Of a stretch of 64,000 nt of DNA, positions 1 to 8,434 are shown piece by piece. Position numbers and translations under genes: made by a program. A model generated the notes under the pieces. That model was not told where the DNA came from. It ran no database searches and saw only the letters and a list, made by a program, of their open reading frames with translations. Every line of letters begins with the position of its first letter. Position 1 is the stretch's first letter. The stretch lies in contig CP158568.1 of NCBI GenBank assembly GCA_040269895.1, positions 3,194,716 through 3,258,715 on the forward strand. Direction: 5' to 3'. The DNA is from Ancalomicrobiaceae bacterium S20 (lineage in GTDB: Bacteria; Pseudomonadota; Alphaproteobacteria; Rhizobiales; Ancalomicrobiaceae).

Positions 1-231
1 CCCGCGAACCTCCTGGACCCGCCCGAGGCCGTCCGTGATCACCCAGTGCCGCGACCGAAGCGTTATGGCTTCGGGGCGGAAGTTGGTGATCTCGACCCGA
101 TAGGACCAGAACCAGCGCGAATCCTCGGGTTCCGACTTCTCCATCACGAAGGTCGGCGTAACGACGACACGGACGGCGTGAGTGACCGATTCGTACATGG
201 GTTCTTTCGCGGGTGGAGTGCGAAGCGACAT
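1..231 (-). CDS. apaG: ApaG domain protein (3' end cut by window edge)
   Basis: The reverse strand reads into a typical ApaG N-terminus: MYESVTHAVRVVVTP, then SRWFWSYRVEITN, LRSRHWVITDGLGR and VQEVRG, which is the first half of the roughly 130-residue beta-sandwich family. The gene runs off the left edge, so about 77 codons are visible. ApaG was linked to Co2+/Mg2+ resistance in enterobacteria; its biochemical role is not settled. Two starts are possible, ATG at 231 (adding MSLRTPPAKEP) and ATG at 198, which matches the usual family start; neither has a strong ribosome site. It lies downstream of metZ on the same strand, a neighbourhood I recall from other Rhizobiales. Family assignment is secure; the start is not. 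Confidence 0.85.
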   Translation of the reverse strand, partial: MSLRTPPAKEPMYESVTHAVRVVVTPTFVMEKSEPEDSRWFWSYRVEITNFRPEAITLRSRHWVITDGLGRVQEVRG

Positions 232-631
232 CGCCAGCTCGTCGAAGCAAACCTCGGGAGCGGGGACGAGGAGGTGATCGTTGGGCGTCGATTATCGTCC
301 GGTGGCCTTCACCTCAAGCATCTCCTGCGCGGAATGTGTCCTGATCAGTATCGCTCATATTCGGTCGTTCTGCCAACCGATCTCCGCCCACTCTCGACAA
401 TGGTATGCACCGAGGGACCGCTATCCACATGCGAGTGGATTGTCATAGCTGCCAATATCGCGCCTTCGGAGCGCCGTCGATCCGCGCTAACACAGGGTTG
501 ACTGCATTGAAATCGAAAACGCGCTAAAATTGCATGAACCCTCGCAACGGCCGCTCGACGCTTCCGTGGCGAAGGCTCATGGCGGGCACGAAGGTCGCCG
601 ACCGGGGCCCCCCGATCGGCGCCATAAGGTT
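232..631. other. Intergenic gap between metZ and apaG, no gene seen
   Basis: This 400-base gap is noticeably less GC-rich than its neighbours, especially 320-540. Both strands were read. The open frame at 46-501 on the plus strand has no recognisable protein character and runs antisense to apaG. No clear terminator follows metZ. The gap probably holds the apaG promoter, but I cannot point to it. Confidence 0.5.
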
Positions 632-1837
632 CTACTCGGCGGCGCGCGCCGGCGTGGCGCGCTCGAGCGCGCCGGTGAGATCGTCGATCAGGTCGAGACC
701 GTCCTCGAGGCCGACCGAAAGGCGCAGCAGGCCGTCGGAGATGCCGAGTTCGGCGCGCTGCTCCGGCTTCAGCCGCTGATGCGTGGTGGTGGCCGGATGC
801 GTGATCAGGCTCTTGGCATCGCCGAGGTTGTTCGAGATCCGGATCACCTCGAGGCCATTGGCGACCGCGAAGGCGCCGGCCTTGCCGCCGGCGACCTCGA
901 AGGCGATCAGGCTCGAGCCGCCGCGCATCTGGCGGGCGACGATCTCGGCCTGCGGGTGGTCGGCGCGGCCCGGATAGATGACGCGGGTCACGGCCGGATG
1001 GCCGGCGATCGCATCGGCAAGGCGGGCGGCGTTCTCGGCCTGGCGCGTGACGCGCAGTTCGAGCGTCTCCAGGCCCTTCAGCATGACCCAGGCGTTGAAC
1101 GGGCTCAGCGACGGGCCGGTCTGGCGGATGAACACCTGCAGATGGCGTTCGAGGAAATCCTGCGAGCAGCAGACGACGCCACCGAGACAGCGGCCCTGGC
1201 CATCGATGTGCTTGGTCGCCGAGTAGACAACCACATCGGCGCCGAGCGCGAGCGGCGACTGGAAGATCGGCGTCGCGAAGACATTGTCGACCACGAGCTT
1301 GGCGCCGGCGTCATGGGCGATCGCGGCGATCGCGGCGATGTCGTAGACCTCGAGCGTCGGGTTGGTCGGGCTTTCGAGGAAGAAGGCCTTGGTGTTGTCG
1401 CGCACAGCGGCGCGCCACTGTTCGAGATCGGCGCCGTCGACCAGCGTCGCGGCGATGCCGAAACGCGGACACAGATCCTCGACGATGTAGCGGCAGGAGC
1501 CGAACAGCGCCTTGGCCGCGACCACATGATCACCCGCCGAGAGCTGGCTCATGATCGCCGCCGTCACCGCCGCCATGCCGGTCGCGGTCGCCCGCGCCAC
1601 TTCCGAACCCTCGAGCAGCGCCATGCGCTCCTCGAACATGGTCACGGTCGGGTTCGAGAAGCGCGAGTACTGGTAGCCCGGCGAGGTGTTGTTGAAGCGC
1701 GCCTCGGCCTCTTCCGCCGAGGCGTAGACATAGCCTTGGGTCAGGAACAGCGCTTCCGACGTCTCGGCGAACTGGGAACGGAGCGTCCCGCCGTGCACGA
1801 GTTCGGTGGCGAGGCGGCGGGTCTTGCGGGCGGTCAT
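632..1837 (-). CDS. metZ: O-succinylhomoserine sulfhydrylase
   Basis: MetZ makes homocysteine directly from O-succinylhomoserine and sulfide in methionine synthesis; it is a PLP enzyme of the Cys/Met metabolism family. The 401-residue product has the family pattern: YSRFSNPT near residue 57, TATGMAA near 84, and the PLP-lysine motif SATKHIDGQGR with K about 209. The ATG at 1837 is chosen because it starts the usual MTARKTRRLATELVHGG segment; in-frame codons further upstream run into the terminator and riboswitch. The 5' leader carries a promoter, a SAM-II riboswitch and an intrinsic terminator, so expression should fall when S-adenosylmethionine is plentiful. MetZ is favoured over cystathionine lyases because of the overall match and the riboswitch context. 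Confidence 0.95.
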   Translation of the reverse strand: MTARKTRRLATELVHGGTLRSQFAETSEALFLTQGYVYASAEEAEARFNNTSPGYQYSRFSNPTVTMFEERMALLEGSEVARATATGMAAVTAAIMSQLSAGDHVVAAKALFGSCRYIVEDLCPRFGIAATLVDGADLEQWRAAVRDNTKAFFLESPTNPTLEVYDIAAIAAIAHDAGAKLVVDNVFATPIFQSPLALGADVVVYSATKHIDGQGRCLGGVVCCSQDFLERHLQVFIRQTGPSLSPFNAWVMLKGLETLELRVTRQAENAARLADAIAGHPAVTRVIYPGRADHPQAEIVARQMRGGSSLIAFEVAGGKAGAFAVANGLEVIRISNNLGDAKSLITHPATTTHQRLKPEQRAELGISDGLLRLSVGLEDGLDLIDDLTGALERATPARAAE

Positions 1838-1928
1838 GACAGTCTCCGACGGCAGGCCCGTCGCCCGTCCGCGGGCCAGGGCCGATCCTGACGACCGGGC
1901 GTCTCGCAACACGCGGGCGCCCGGCAAC

Positions 1929-1965
1929 AAAAAACCCGGCCGGCAAAGAGGCGCCGAGCCGGGTT
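1929..1965 (-). terminator. Intrinsic terminator in the metZ leader
   Basis: On the minus strand AACCCGGC (1965-1958) pairs with GCCGGGTT (1940-1933), and a run of six T follows (1934-1929). It lies between the riboswitch and metZ, so it is the likely expression platform: ligand-bound riboswitch would favour termination before metZ. The exact switching partner was not worked out. Confidence 0.8.
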
Positions 1966-1980
1966 CACCCGTCTCCGGCC

Positions 1981-2032
1981 TCTTTAGCAACTTGTTTAAC
2001 GTGGCTGCAAGCCGGCCGGCTCAAATGACCAC
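1981..2032 (-). promoter_or_regulatory. SAM-II riboswitch upstream of metZ
   Basis: Read on the minus strand, the 52-nt element has the SAM-II layout: P1 strand GTGG (from 2032), the conserved loop TCATTTGA, a GC-rich segment, TTGCAG plus the closing P1 strand CCAC, then GTTAAACAAG and the conserved 3' segment TTGCTAAAGA. SAM-II aptamers are known from alphaproteobacteria in front of metA, metX, metZ and similar genes, so the position also fits. SAM-V shares the same binding core and is the only serious alternative. A terminator follows directly, pointing to transcriptional control. Confidence 0.9.
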
Positions 2033-2045
2033 GGAATGAAATCGT

Positions 2046-2074
2046 CCGATAAACCTGCCCGGCGCACCTGTCAA
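2046..2074 (-). promoter_or_regulatory. Candidate sigma-70 promoter for the metZ leader
   Basis: TTGACA at 2074-2069 on the minus strand is followed after 17 nt by TATCGG at 2051-2046. The predicted start, near 2039, is a few bases before the riboswitch. The -35 box is perfect; the -10 box is weak, which is common in high-GC alphaproteobacteria. Confidence 0.55.
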
Positions 2075-2440
2075 TCAGGCGGCGCGCTCGGCTGCCTTGA
2101 ACAAGGCGCGCGCCACATCCGGGCCGACCAGCAGATCGAGCCGGTCGGCGGGAATGCAGAGCATCTTGGTGAAGGGCTTCAGCGTGCCCGGCTCGGTCTC
2201 GAGCCGCGCGGTCGCCAGATGCTCCGGCGCGATGCCGCGGACCGCATGGGTGACGTTGACGCCGCCATTCGGCTGCAGGTGCAGCCCGCAGACCCGGCAG
2301 AGGTCGGCCACCAGAAGCCAGCGCAGGCCCTCGGCGTCGAACGAGCGCACCGAGCCCCCGGCGCAGACCTCGGTCCGGATGCGCGTGGCGACGATGGCGT
2401 CTTCGATCGACCGTCGTCCGGTCGCTCGCTTGGGCAACAT
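2075..2440 (-). CDS. Small BRO-N-like protein of unknown function
   Basis: The product is 121 residues. The ATG at 2440 is preceded by GGGGAGAG, a strong ribosome site. The middle reads VRSFDAEGLRWLLVADLCRV, then NVTHAVRGI and a Leu-Glu-Thr stretch, which resembles the N-terminal domain of BRO/antirepressor proteins (pattern W-x-VAADVCR, NVTHAL). BRO-N domains are mostly from phages and viruses and are thought to bind DNA, but here there is no phage context and no C-terminal domain. The gene is on the same strand as metZ; its stop touches the -35 box of the metZ leader, so the two are likely separate transcripts. Function unknown. Confidence 0.65.
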   Translation of the reverse strand: MLPKRATGRRSIEDAIVATRIRTEVCAGGSVRSFDAEGLRWLLVADLCRVCGLHLQPNGGVNVTHAVRGIAPEHLATARLETEPGTLKPFTKMLCIPADRLDLLVGPDVARALFKAAERAA

Positions 2441-2802
2441 GATCTCTCCCCGTCGGTGCATCGTCTCCGCCAGCGGACGGCCTCGGCCCCGGCTGACGGA
2501 TCGTGTTCAGCGGACGGCGCCCGACGACGACGCGGCGGGCGGTCCTCCGCCGGTCGGCGGCGGGCGCGCGGCAAGCCGGCGCGCTCGCTTTCTAAGCCTT
2601 GAAGCCGGGAGCGCAACCCCGAAATCCGCGGGCCCGGCATCGCCAAGGCCGAGCCGCGGCGAGGCTCGAGCGGCGCAGGCGCGGTTTTCCGCGCTTCTGT
2701 CGCGACAATGCTCTCCCGCCCCGCCGAAATCTTCCGCACGCCTCCGGAATGGGCTAGGAAGCATGCGCGGGCCGTTCGGGCCCGATCGGGGGCGACGACG
2801 AG

Positions 2803-3906
2803 ATGGCGACGACAATGCCGGGGGCCGTGCCGGGCATTCTGGCGGTTCAGCAGATCAAGGCCTTGGCCGAGGCCGGCGGCATCAGCGCCGAACGCGCCTT
2901 CGACGCCGACCAGATCCAGCCGGCGAGCGTCGACCTGCGCCTCGGCCGGGTCGCCTATCGCGTGCGGGCGAGCTTCCTGCCCGGTCCGGGCCTGTCGGTC
3001 GCCGACAAGGTCCGCGACCTGACGCTGCACGAGATCGATCTCTCGACCGGTGCCGTGCTGGAGACGGGCTGCGTCTACATCGTGCCGGTGCTGGAGAGCC
3101 TCGCCCTGCCCGCCGGCATGTCGGCCTCGGCCAATCCGAAGAGCTCGACCGGGCGGCTCGACGTGTTCACGCGCGTCATCGTCGACAAGGCGCGCGCCTT
3201 CGACACGATTCCGGCCGGCTACCACGGCCCGCTCTATATCGAGATCAGCCCGCGCACCTTCCCCGTGCTGGTTCGCGCCGGCTCGCGGCTGTCGCAGATC
3301 CGGTTCCGCTGCGGCGACGCCCGGCTCGACGACGTCGCGCTGTCGGCGCTGCATGCGCGCGAGGCGATCGTCGACGGCGTGCCGGTGCTGCACGACGGCC
3401 TGTCGCTGTCGATCGATCTCGAAGGCGTCGACGGGCTGGTCGGCTACCGGGCCAAGCGCCACACCGCCGTGGTCGACGTCGACCGCAAGGCCGGGCTCGA
3501 CGTGCTCGACTTCTGGGAGCCGATCGACGGTCGCGGTCGGCGCAGCCTGATCCTCGATCCGGACGAGTTCTATATCCTGGTCAGCCGCGAGGCCGTGCAC
3601 GTGCCGCCCGACTACGCGGCCGAGATGGTGCCGTTCGACCCGCTGGTCGGCGAGTTCCGCGTCCACTACGCCGGCTTCTTCGATCCCGGCTTCGGCCATT
3701 CGGCCGCCGGCGGCGCCGGTTCACGCGCGGTACTGGAAGTGCGCAGCCACGAGGTCCCGTTCATCCTCGATCACGGCCAGATCATCGGCCGGCTGGTCTA
3801 CGAGGCGATGTCCGAACGCCCGGAACGGCTTTACGGCCAGGATATCGGCTCGAACTATCAGGCGCAGGGCCTGAAGCTCTCGAAGCATTTTCGGAACGCG
3901 ATCTGA
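2803..3906 (+). CDS. dcd: 2'-deoxycytidine 5'-triphosphate deaminase, long alphaproteobacterial form
   Basis: This 367-residue enzyme deaminates dCTP to dUTP, feeding thymidylate synthesis. It is about twice the length of E. coli Dcd (193 aa), as is normal in many alphaproteobacteria, where two dUTPase-fold modules lie in tandem. The first module carries NPKSSTGRLDVFTRVI (111-126), YIEISPRTFPV (145-155) and GSRLSQIRF (160-168). The second carries GEFRVHYAGFFDPGFG (283-298), EVRSHEVPF and the C-terminal YGQDIGSNYQAQGLKLSKHF. Start ATG at 2803; a second Met at codon 5 is possible. It is transcribed divergently from the 2075-2440 gene and has no obvious operon partner. Confidence 0.93.
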   Translation: MATTMPGAVPGILAVQQIKALAEAGGISAERAFDADQIQPASVDLRLGRVAYRVRASFLPGPGLSVADKVRDLTLHEIDLSTGAVLETGCVYIVPVLESLALPAGMSASANPKSSTGRLDVFTRVIVDKARAFDTIPAGYHGPLYIEISPRTFPVLVRAGSRLSQIRFRCGDARLDDVALSALHAREAIVDGVPVLHDGLSLSIDLEGVDGLVGYRAKRHTAVVDVDRKAGLDVLDFWEPIDGRGRRSLILDPDEFYILVSREAVHVPPDYAAEMVPFDPLVGEFRVHYAGFFDPGFGHSAAGGAGSRAVLEVRSHEVPFILDHGQIIGRLVYEAMSERPERLYGQDIGSNYQAQGLKLSKHFRNAI

Positions 3907-4050
3907 CATTCAACTGACAAAAATCGCCTCGGCAACCTTGATCGCGGCTGTTTTCGCGCGCGATCGGCGCTTCGTCTTGTTTCCGTCACAGCGGCAACCC
4001 ACCTTTCCGATCGCGCGCTCATCTTCGCGCGCGGTTCAGGAACGATCGTC

Positions 4051-4863
4051 ATGACGCCAGAGGAAGCCAAGATCATCCGCGACGTGTTCGAGCGGCTGAA
4101 GGCCATGGGCCCGCCGCCGCGCGACCCGGACGCGCAGCGCGCGGTCGAGACGGAACTGAAGGACAATCCCGACGCCGGGCTCGGTCTGGTGCGCGCCATC
4201 GTGGCGCTCGACCAGGAGCGGACCGCGCTGATGCAGGACCGCGGCGAGCGCGAGAAGCGCATCGCCGAGCTCGAACAGCAGCTCGCCGACCGGAACCGGT
4301 CCGGCGGCCTGTTCGGCCCAGGTCCGGGGCAGGCGCCTGCACAGGGCTATGCGCCGGCCGGCTCGGTGCCGCCGATCCCGCAGGGCGGCTACGGCCAACA
4401 GGGCTACGCGCCGCCCCAGCCGCAGCGCGGCCCGTGGGGATCGGCACCGCAGCAGGACCCCGGCTATGGCCAGATGCCGAGCCAGGGTATGCCGAACCAG
4501 GGCCAGGGCGGCGGCTTCTTCGGCGGCGGCCAGGGTCAGGGCGGTTCCTTCCTCGGCAGTGCCATGCGCACCGCGGCCGGCGTCGCGGGCGGCATGTTCG
4601 CCTTCGAGGCGGTGAAGGGCCTGTTCGGCGGTCACTCCGGCGGCATGTTCGGCGGCTCGGCGATGGCCGCGCCGGTCGTGCAGGAGACGATCATCGAGCA
4701 TATTCCGGTCTATGACCGGGCCGATCCGGGCTCGGGACCGTTCGGCCTCGCCGACAGCCGCGGCGGCCAGGGCGGCTTCGACACCGGCGGCAGCATTTCC
4801 GACAGCGGCTACGATGTCGCGTCGGACGATTTCGGCGGCGGCGACGACGACGACTTCGCCTGA
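4051..4863 (+). CDS. DUF2076 domain protein
   Basis: The 270-residue product begins MTPEEAKIIRDVFERL, the hallmark start of DUF2076 proteins, with a predicted helical/coiled N-terminal third (to about residue 90, ending EKRIAELEQQLADR). A low-complexity Gly/Gln/Pro region follows (about 95-170). Then comes a small-residue segment GSAMRTAAGVAGGMFAFEAV, probably membrane-associating, and an acidic Gly/Asp tail ending GGGDDDDFA. The family is widespread in proteobacteria without a defined function; it is sometimes called a periplasmic ligand-binding sensor, but no signal peptide is visible here. A terminator follows at 4897. Confidence 0.85.
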   Translation: MTPEEAKIIRDVFERLKAMGPPPRDPDAQRAVETELKDNPDAGLGLVRAIVALDQERTALMQDRGEREKRIAELEQQLADRNRSGGLFGPGPGQAPAQGYAPAGSVPPIPQGGYGQQGYAPPQPQRGPWGSAPQQDPGYGQMPSQGMPNQGQGGGFFGGGQGQGGSFLGSAMRTAAGVAGGMFAFEAVKGLFGGHSGGMFGGSAMAAPVVQETIIEHIPVYDRADPGSGPFGLADSRGGQGGFDTGGSISDSGYDVASDDFGGGDDDDFA

Positions 4864-4896
4864 CAGGCACCGGTCTCCATGCAGTTTCGCCTGAAG

Positions 4897-4929
4897 CGGC
4901 GTCGGCGAGAGCCGGCGCCGCCTTTGTTT
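4897..4929 (+). terminator. Intrinsic terminator after the DUF2076 gene
   Basis: CGGCGTCGGC pairs with GCCGGCGCCG (one G-T wobble) around a GAGA tetraloop, followed by a T-rich CCTTTGTTTG. It sits 34 bases past the stop codon. The rest of the 306-base gap to the next gene (about 4930-5169) is unusually AT-rich (4975-5135) and probably holds the promoter of the next gene; no open frame in it looks real. Confidence 0.7.
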
Positions 4930-5169
4930 GGGCTCAAGCGCAGATCTCGGGCTGGACGGCAGCGGATCGCATTTACGTCCGTTGCACCGCACACAAGTCA
5001 CTCTAGCTCATTCATCACGAAATACATTTCACACCAGACTATAATTTTCGCCACATTCACGTTTTCGCGAGCCCTTTCAGTGCCGCATTGCCGACCTACT
5101 GTCGGAACATCCCCACGGTTTCCACGTTCTTTGTAGCCTGATCGGGGAACCGACCAATGGAGGCTCAAG

Positions 5170-6351
5170 ATGGCAACCGACTATACGTTCGGTATCGAGG
5201 AAGAATTTTTCGTGGTCGACCGGATCACGATGAATTCCACCCGTTCGCTTCCGCCGACGTTCCTCGCGGAAGCGCGTGATCGGCTGGGCGAGCGCGTCTC
5301 GCTCGAGCTGCTCCAGTCGCAGATCGAGACACAGACCGAGCCGCATACCAAGGCCGGCGATGCGCTCGACGAACTGGTCGAACTGCGCTCCGGCGTCGTC
5401 GCGACGGCGGAGCGGTTCAATCTCGGCATCGCGGCCGCCGGCACGCACCCTTTTGCGATCTGGCACGGCCAGCGCCATACCGAGCGGGCGCGCTACCGGA
5501 TGCTGATGAACGATCTCCGGATGCTCGCCACGCGCAATCTGGTCTGCGGGCTCCACGTCCATGTCGGCGTTCCGGACGAGCGCAAGCGCGTCGCGCTGAT
5601 GACGCGAACGATCCCGTTTCTGCCGCTGTTCCTCGCGCTGTCGTCGAGCTCGCCGTTCTGGCAGGGCCACGCGACCGGGCTCGTGGCCTATCGGCCCTCG
5701 GCCTATGACGAGCTGCCGCGCACCGGCCTGCCGCCGGCCTTCGCCGACGACGAGGAATATCAGGCCTATGTCCAGGCGCTGGTCGCCGGCGGCGCCATTC
5801 CGGACGAGAGCTACATCTGGTGGGCGATCCGCCCCTCGATGGCGCATCCGACGCTCGAACTGCGCATTGCCGACAGCGTCACGCGCGTCGAGGACGCCGT
5901 CGCGATCGCCATGCTGTTCCGCGCGCTCGTGCATCGGCTCGATCGCGACCCGGACTACGGTGTGGCCGTCGACACGGTGGTGCGCACCATCGCGGAAGAA
6001 AACCGCTGGCGGGTCCAGCGCGAAGGTCTCGACGCCCGCATCGTCGACGTCCGGACGCGGCGCGGCACCATGGTCCGCCATGCGATCCGCCGGCTGATGC
6101 GCGATCTCGCGCCCGACGCGGCGATGCTCGGCCGCGCCGAAGACCTCGACGGCGTCAAGCACATCCTCGACTTCGGCACCAGCGCGACCGGCCAGCTCGA
6201 GGTCTTCGCCACCGCGCGCGCCGGCGATCACACGCGCGAGGAAGCGCTGAAGGGCGTCGTACGCTGGCTGTTGCGGGAGACCGCCGAGCGCCCGCACGGC
6301 CGGGTGCGCCAGCGGACCAGCACCACGGATGAAGCGCGACCGGCCGTCTGA
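5170..6351 (+). CDS. Carboxylate-amine ligase, YbdK/glutamate-cysteine ligase type 2 family
   Basis: The 393-residue product starts MATDYTFGIEEEFFVVD, the GIEEE signature of the GCS2/YbdK family, an ATP-dependent carboxylate-amine ligase with a glutamine-synthetase-like fold. HVHVGVPDERKRV (about 131-143) and HPTLELRIADSV (about 226-237) are further conserved family blocks. E. coli YbdK has weak gamma-glutamylcysteine ligase activity in vitro; true substrates of this branch are unknown. GGAGG lies 6 bases before the ATG, which fixes the start. It appears to be a single-gene unit, followed by tRNA-Gly on the other strand. Confidence 0.9.
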   Translation: MATDYTFGIEEEFFVVDRITMNSTRSLPPTFLAEARDRLGERVSLELLQSQIETQTEPHTKAGDALDELVELRSGVVATAERFNLGIAAAGTHPFAIWHGQRHTERARYRMLMNDLRMLATRNLVCGLHVHVGVPDERKRVALMTRTIPFLPLFLALSSSSPFWQGHATGLVAYRPSAYDELPRTGLPPAFADDEEYQAYVQALVAGGAIPDESYIWWAIRPSMAHPTLELRIADSVTRVEDAVAIAMLFRALVHRLDRDPDYGVAVDTVVRTIAEENRWRVQREGLDARIVDVRTRRGTMVRHAIRRLMRDLAPDAAMLGRAEDLDGVKHILDFGTSATGQLEVFATARAGDHTREEALKGVVRWLLRETAERPHGRVRQRTSTTDEARPAV

Positions 6352-6486
6352 GGCGTCGGATGTGATGCCGCAAACACGGCCAAGACCACGGAGCTCGGGC
6401 CGACGCCCGGGCTTCGCCACGTCAAGGAGCACGGGGCGCGCGAAAACGGCTTCGGCGGCGATAACGGTCGGATGGGCTGGAAACAT

Positions 6487-6561
6487 TGGAGCGGGCGATG
6501 GGATTCGAACCCACGACCCACGGCTTGGGAAGCCGTAGCTCTACCACTGAGCTACACCCGC
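6487..6561 (-). tRNA. tRNA-Gly (CCC anticodon)
   Basis: Read on the minus strand, the acceptor strands GCGGGTG (6561-6555) and CGCCCGC (6497-6491) pair with one G-T wobble. The D-arm is GCTCAGTGGTAGAGC, the anticodon arm is ACGGC-TTCCCAA-GCCGT giving anticodon CCC, and the T-arm is GTGGG-TTCGAAT-CCCAT. Discriminator T and an encoded CCA (6489-6487) complete it. It lies in the gap 6352-6655, which otherwise holds nothing recognisable. Confidence 0.97.
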
Positions 6562-6655
6562 TCGATGGGGTGAGAGATAGCGTCTCTCCGACGTTCCGCG
6601 CAAGGGGTTTCGCGCGGCACCGGCCCGACGCCCACAGCAGCAGGCCCAGCCCGGC

Positions 6656-7297
6656 TCACGCCAATCGGCGCAGAAAGGTCGCGGTCAGTTGGGCCGCATG
6701 CAGGATGTTGCCCTTCAGCGTCGCCGGCGACTGGCCGCGCGGGCCGAAATCGTGGCTGCCGTCCTCGATGTATTCGATCGTGACGCCAGACGGGATCGCA
6801 TAGCCTTCGACCTCGGCGCGCGCGCCGAACTCGTCGCGCTCGCCCTGCAGAACCAGCGCCGGCAGGCGCAGGCCCTCGAGCGGTGCGAGGCGCAGTTCGT
6901 CCGGCTGTCCCGGCGGATGGAACGGGTAGCCATAGGCGACGACGCCGGCCACGCGCTCGGGCAGCTCGGTGCCGCCGACCATGGCCGAGACGCGGCCGCC
7001 CATCGACTTGCCGCCGATCAGCAGCCGACCGACGCAGCGCGGATCGGCGAGCACCGCCTCGATGGTGGCGCGAAAGCCGTCGACGAGGGTTTCGGCCTTG
7101 GGCGGCGGCCGGCGGCGGCCGTCTTTGCGGCGGAGCGCCATGTAGGGGAATTCGAAGCGCGCGACGCTCAGCCCCTCGCCCGCCAAAGCGGCGGCGAGCT
7201 TTTCCAGGAAGGGCGAGTCCATCGCGGCGCCGGAGCCGTGGGCGAGAAGCATGGTGCCGATCGGGTCGGCGGCCTCGGTCCAGAGGAAGTCGTTCAC
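6656..7297 (-). CDS. Alpha/beta-hydrolase of the KANL3/TEX30 type
   Basis: The 213-residue product has LLAHGSGAAMDSPF (oxyanion-hole HGxG, 17-30), the nucleophile elbow GGKSMGGR with Ser98, a likely acid Asp155 in LVLQGERDEFG, and His182 in GSHDFGPRG. This is the pattern of the small KANL3/TEX30-like alpha/beta-hydrolases, whose substrates are unknown. It starts with GTG at 7297, only 9 bases after the stop of the upstream binding-protein gene, so the two are probably cotranscribed. No signal peptide, so cytoplasmic. Confidence 0.87.
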   Translation of the reverse strand: MNDFLWTEAADPIGTMLLAHGSGAAMDSPFLEKLAAALAGEGLSVARFEFPYMALRRKDGRRRPPPKAETLVDGFRATIEAVLADPRCVGRLLIGGKSMGGRVSAMVGGTELPERVAGVVAYGYPFHPPGQPDELRLAPLEGLRLPALVLQGERDEFGARAEVEGYAIPSGVTIEYIEDGSHDFGPRGQSPATLKGNILHAAQLTATFLRRLA

Positions 7298-7306
7298 GGG
7301 GATCTT

Positions 7307-8185
7307 TCAGTAATAGCCGAGCGGGAAGTAGCGCAGGTAGAGTTCGCCGAGCGTGCCGTCCTCGGCGAGACGCTGCAACGCGTAGTCGAGCGCACGGCGC
7401 AGGCGACGGTTGCCCTTGGCGACGCCGATCCGGAAACCCTCGCCGAAATAGGCCTGCTCGAGGAACGGGCCGCCGGCATAGGCGCAGCACGCATGGCTCG
7501 CCTCGCCGGTCAGCCAGAACGACAGGCTCATCGCGTCACCGAAGTGCATGTCGACCGTGCCGTCGCGCAGCGCATCGCGCGCGGCGGTCTCGGTCGGGTA
7601 GGCCGCGACCCGCGCCTTGGGGAAATTCTCCAGCACGAAGGCCTCGTGCCGGCTCTTCGAGACGACCGAGATCCAGCGCCCGTCCAGCCCCTCGGGCGTC
7701 GCGGCGAGGCGGACGCCCTTGCGCGCCACGAAACGGCCCGGCGTGGTCAGATAGGCCTCGCCCAGTTCGACCTTCTCGCGCAGCGCCGGGGTGGCGGCGA
7801 GGCCGGCGATCACCACGTCCGCGCGCCGCTCCGTCAAGGCGTTCACCAGTTCGTCGAACGGGCGCATCTGGATCGTGCAGGGGACCTTCAGTTCCTGGCA
7901 GATCTCGCGGGCGAGATCGACATTGTAGCCGGTCAGCCGGCCGCCGGAATCGAGAAAGTCGAACGGCGGGAAATCGCCGCTGGTCGCGAAGCGGATCGCA
8001 CCGAATTCGACATTCGGCTTGTCCGGTCGGCGCTTCGGATCCCAGAAGTTCGGAAAGAACGGACGCGCCTCGGCCTTGGGCGCATCCGCAGCCGGGCCCT
8101 CGGCGGCCGGCACCGGCCGGCCCGCGAGCAGCAGGCTCGCGCTCAAGGCGAGTGCGCCGATCATACGCGTTATTTCAGCACGCAT
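7307..8185 (-). CDS. Periplasmic substrate-binding protein, amino-acid ABC type (family 3)
   Basis: The 292-residue product has a signal peptide (MIGALALSASLLLAGRPVPAAE, after a short MRAEITR start) and a bilobed family-3 binding domain: IRFATSGDFPPFDFLDSGGRLTGYNVDLA (described here only in part), MRPFDELVNALTERRADVVIAGLA, and the C-terminal GTLGELYLRYFP. Such proteins capture polar amino acids for ABC import, but no permease or ATPase gene is nearby, so it may be an orphan component or work with a distant system. ATG at 8185 or 8164 could be the start. It is followed 9 bases later by the hydrolase gene. Confidence 0.88.
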   Translation of the reverse strand: MRAEITRMIGALALSASLLLAGRPVPAAEGPAADAPKAEARPFFPNFWDPKRRPDKPNVEFGAIRFATSGDFPPFDFLDSGGRLTGYNVDLAREICQELKVPCTIQMRPFDELVNALTERRADVVIAGLAATPALREKVELGEAYLTTPGRFVARKGVRLAATPEGLDGRWISVVSKSRHEAFVLENFPKARVAAYPTETAARDALRDGTVDMHFGDAMSLSFWLTGEASHACCAYAGGPFLEQAYFGEGFRIGVAKGNRRLRRALDYALQRLAEDGTLGELYLRYFPLGYY

Positions 8186-8434
8186 CCGATTATTCCGAGT
8201 GACAACCAGACCGCGAAGATGGCACCATCACGGTTGTCGTTCCATAACGTCATGCCTCTTTAGCGCGGAGACTCGACCGAGGCCGGGCGACAATAGGCGA
8301 GCCGGGCGCGGGGAGAAAGAGCGATCGTTCCAGGCGGCGACCACGACGACCGCAGCGAGGCTCCGGAACGCCGGTTTCGGAACGAGGATTCCGCTTTTTC
8401 TGCACGCTTCGGCCGCCGCCTGCGGGGCGGCCGC

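Noticed and set aside
46-501. A 151-codon plus-strand open frame at the left edge
   Set aside because: Its first part is antisense to apaG, and the rest has no protein-like conservation or ribosome site.
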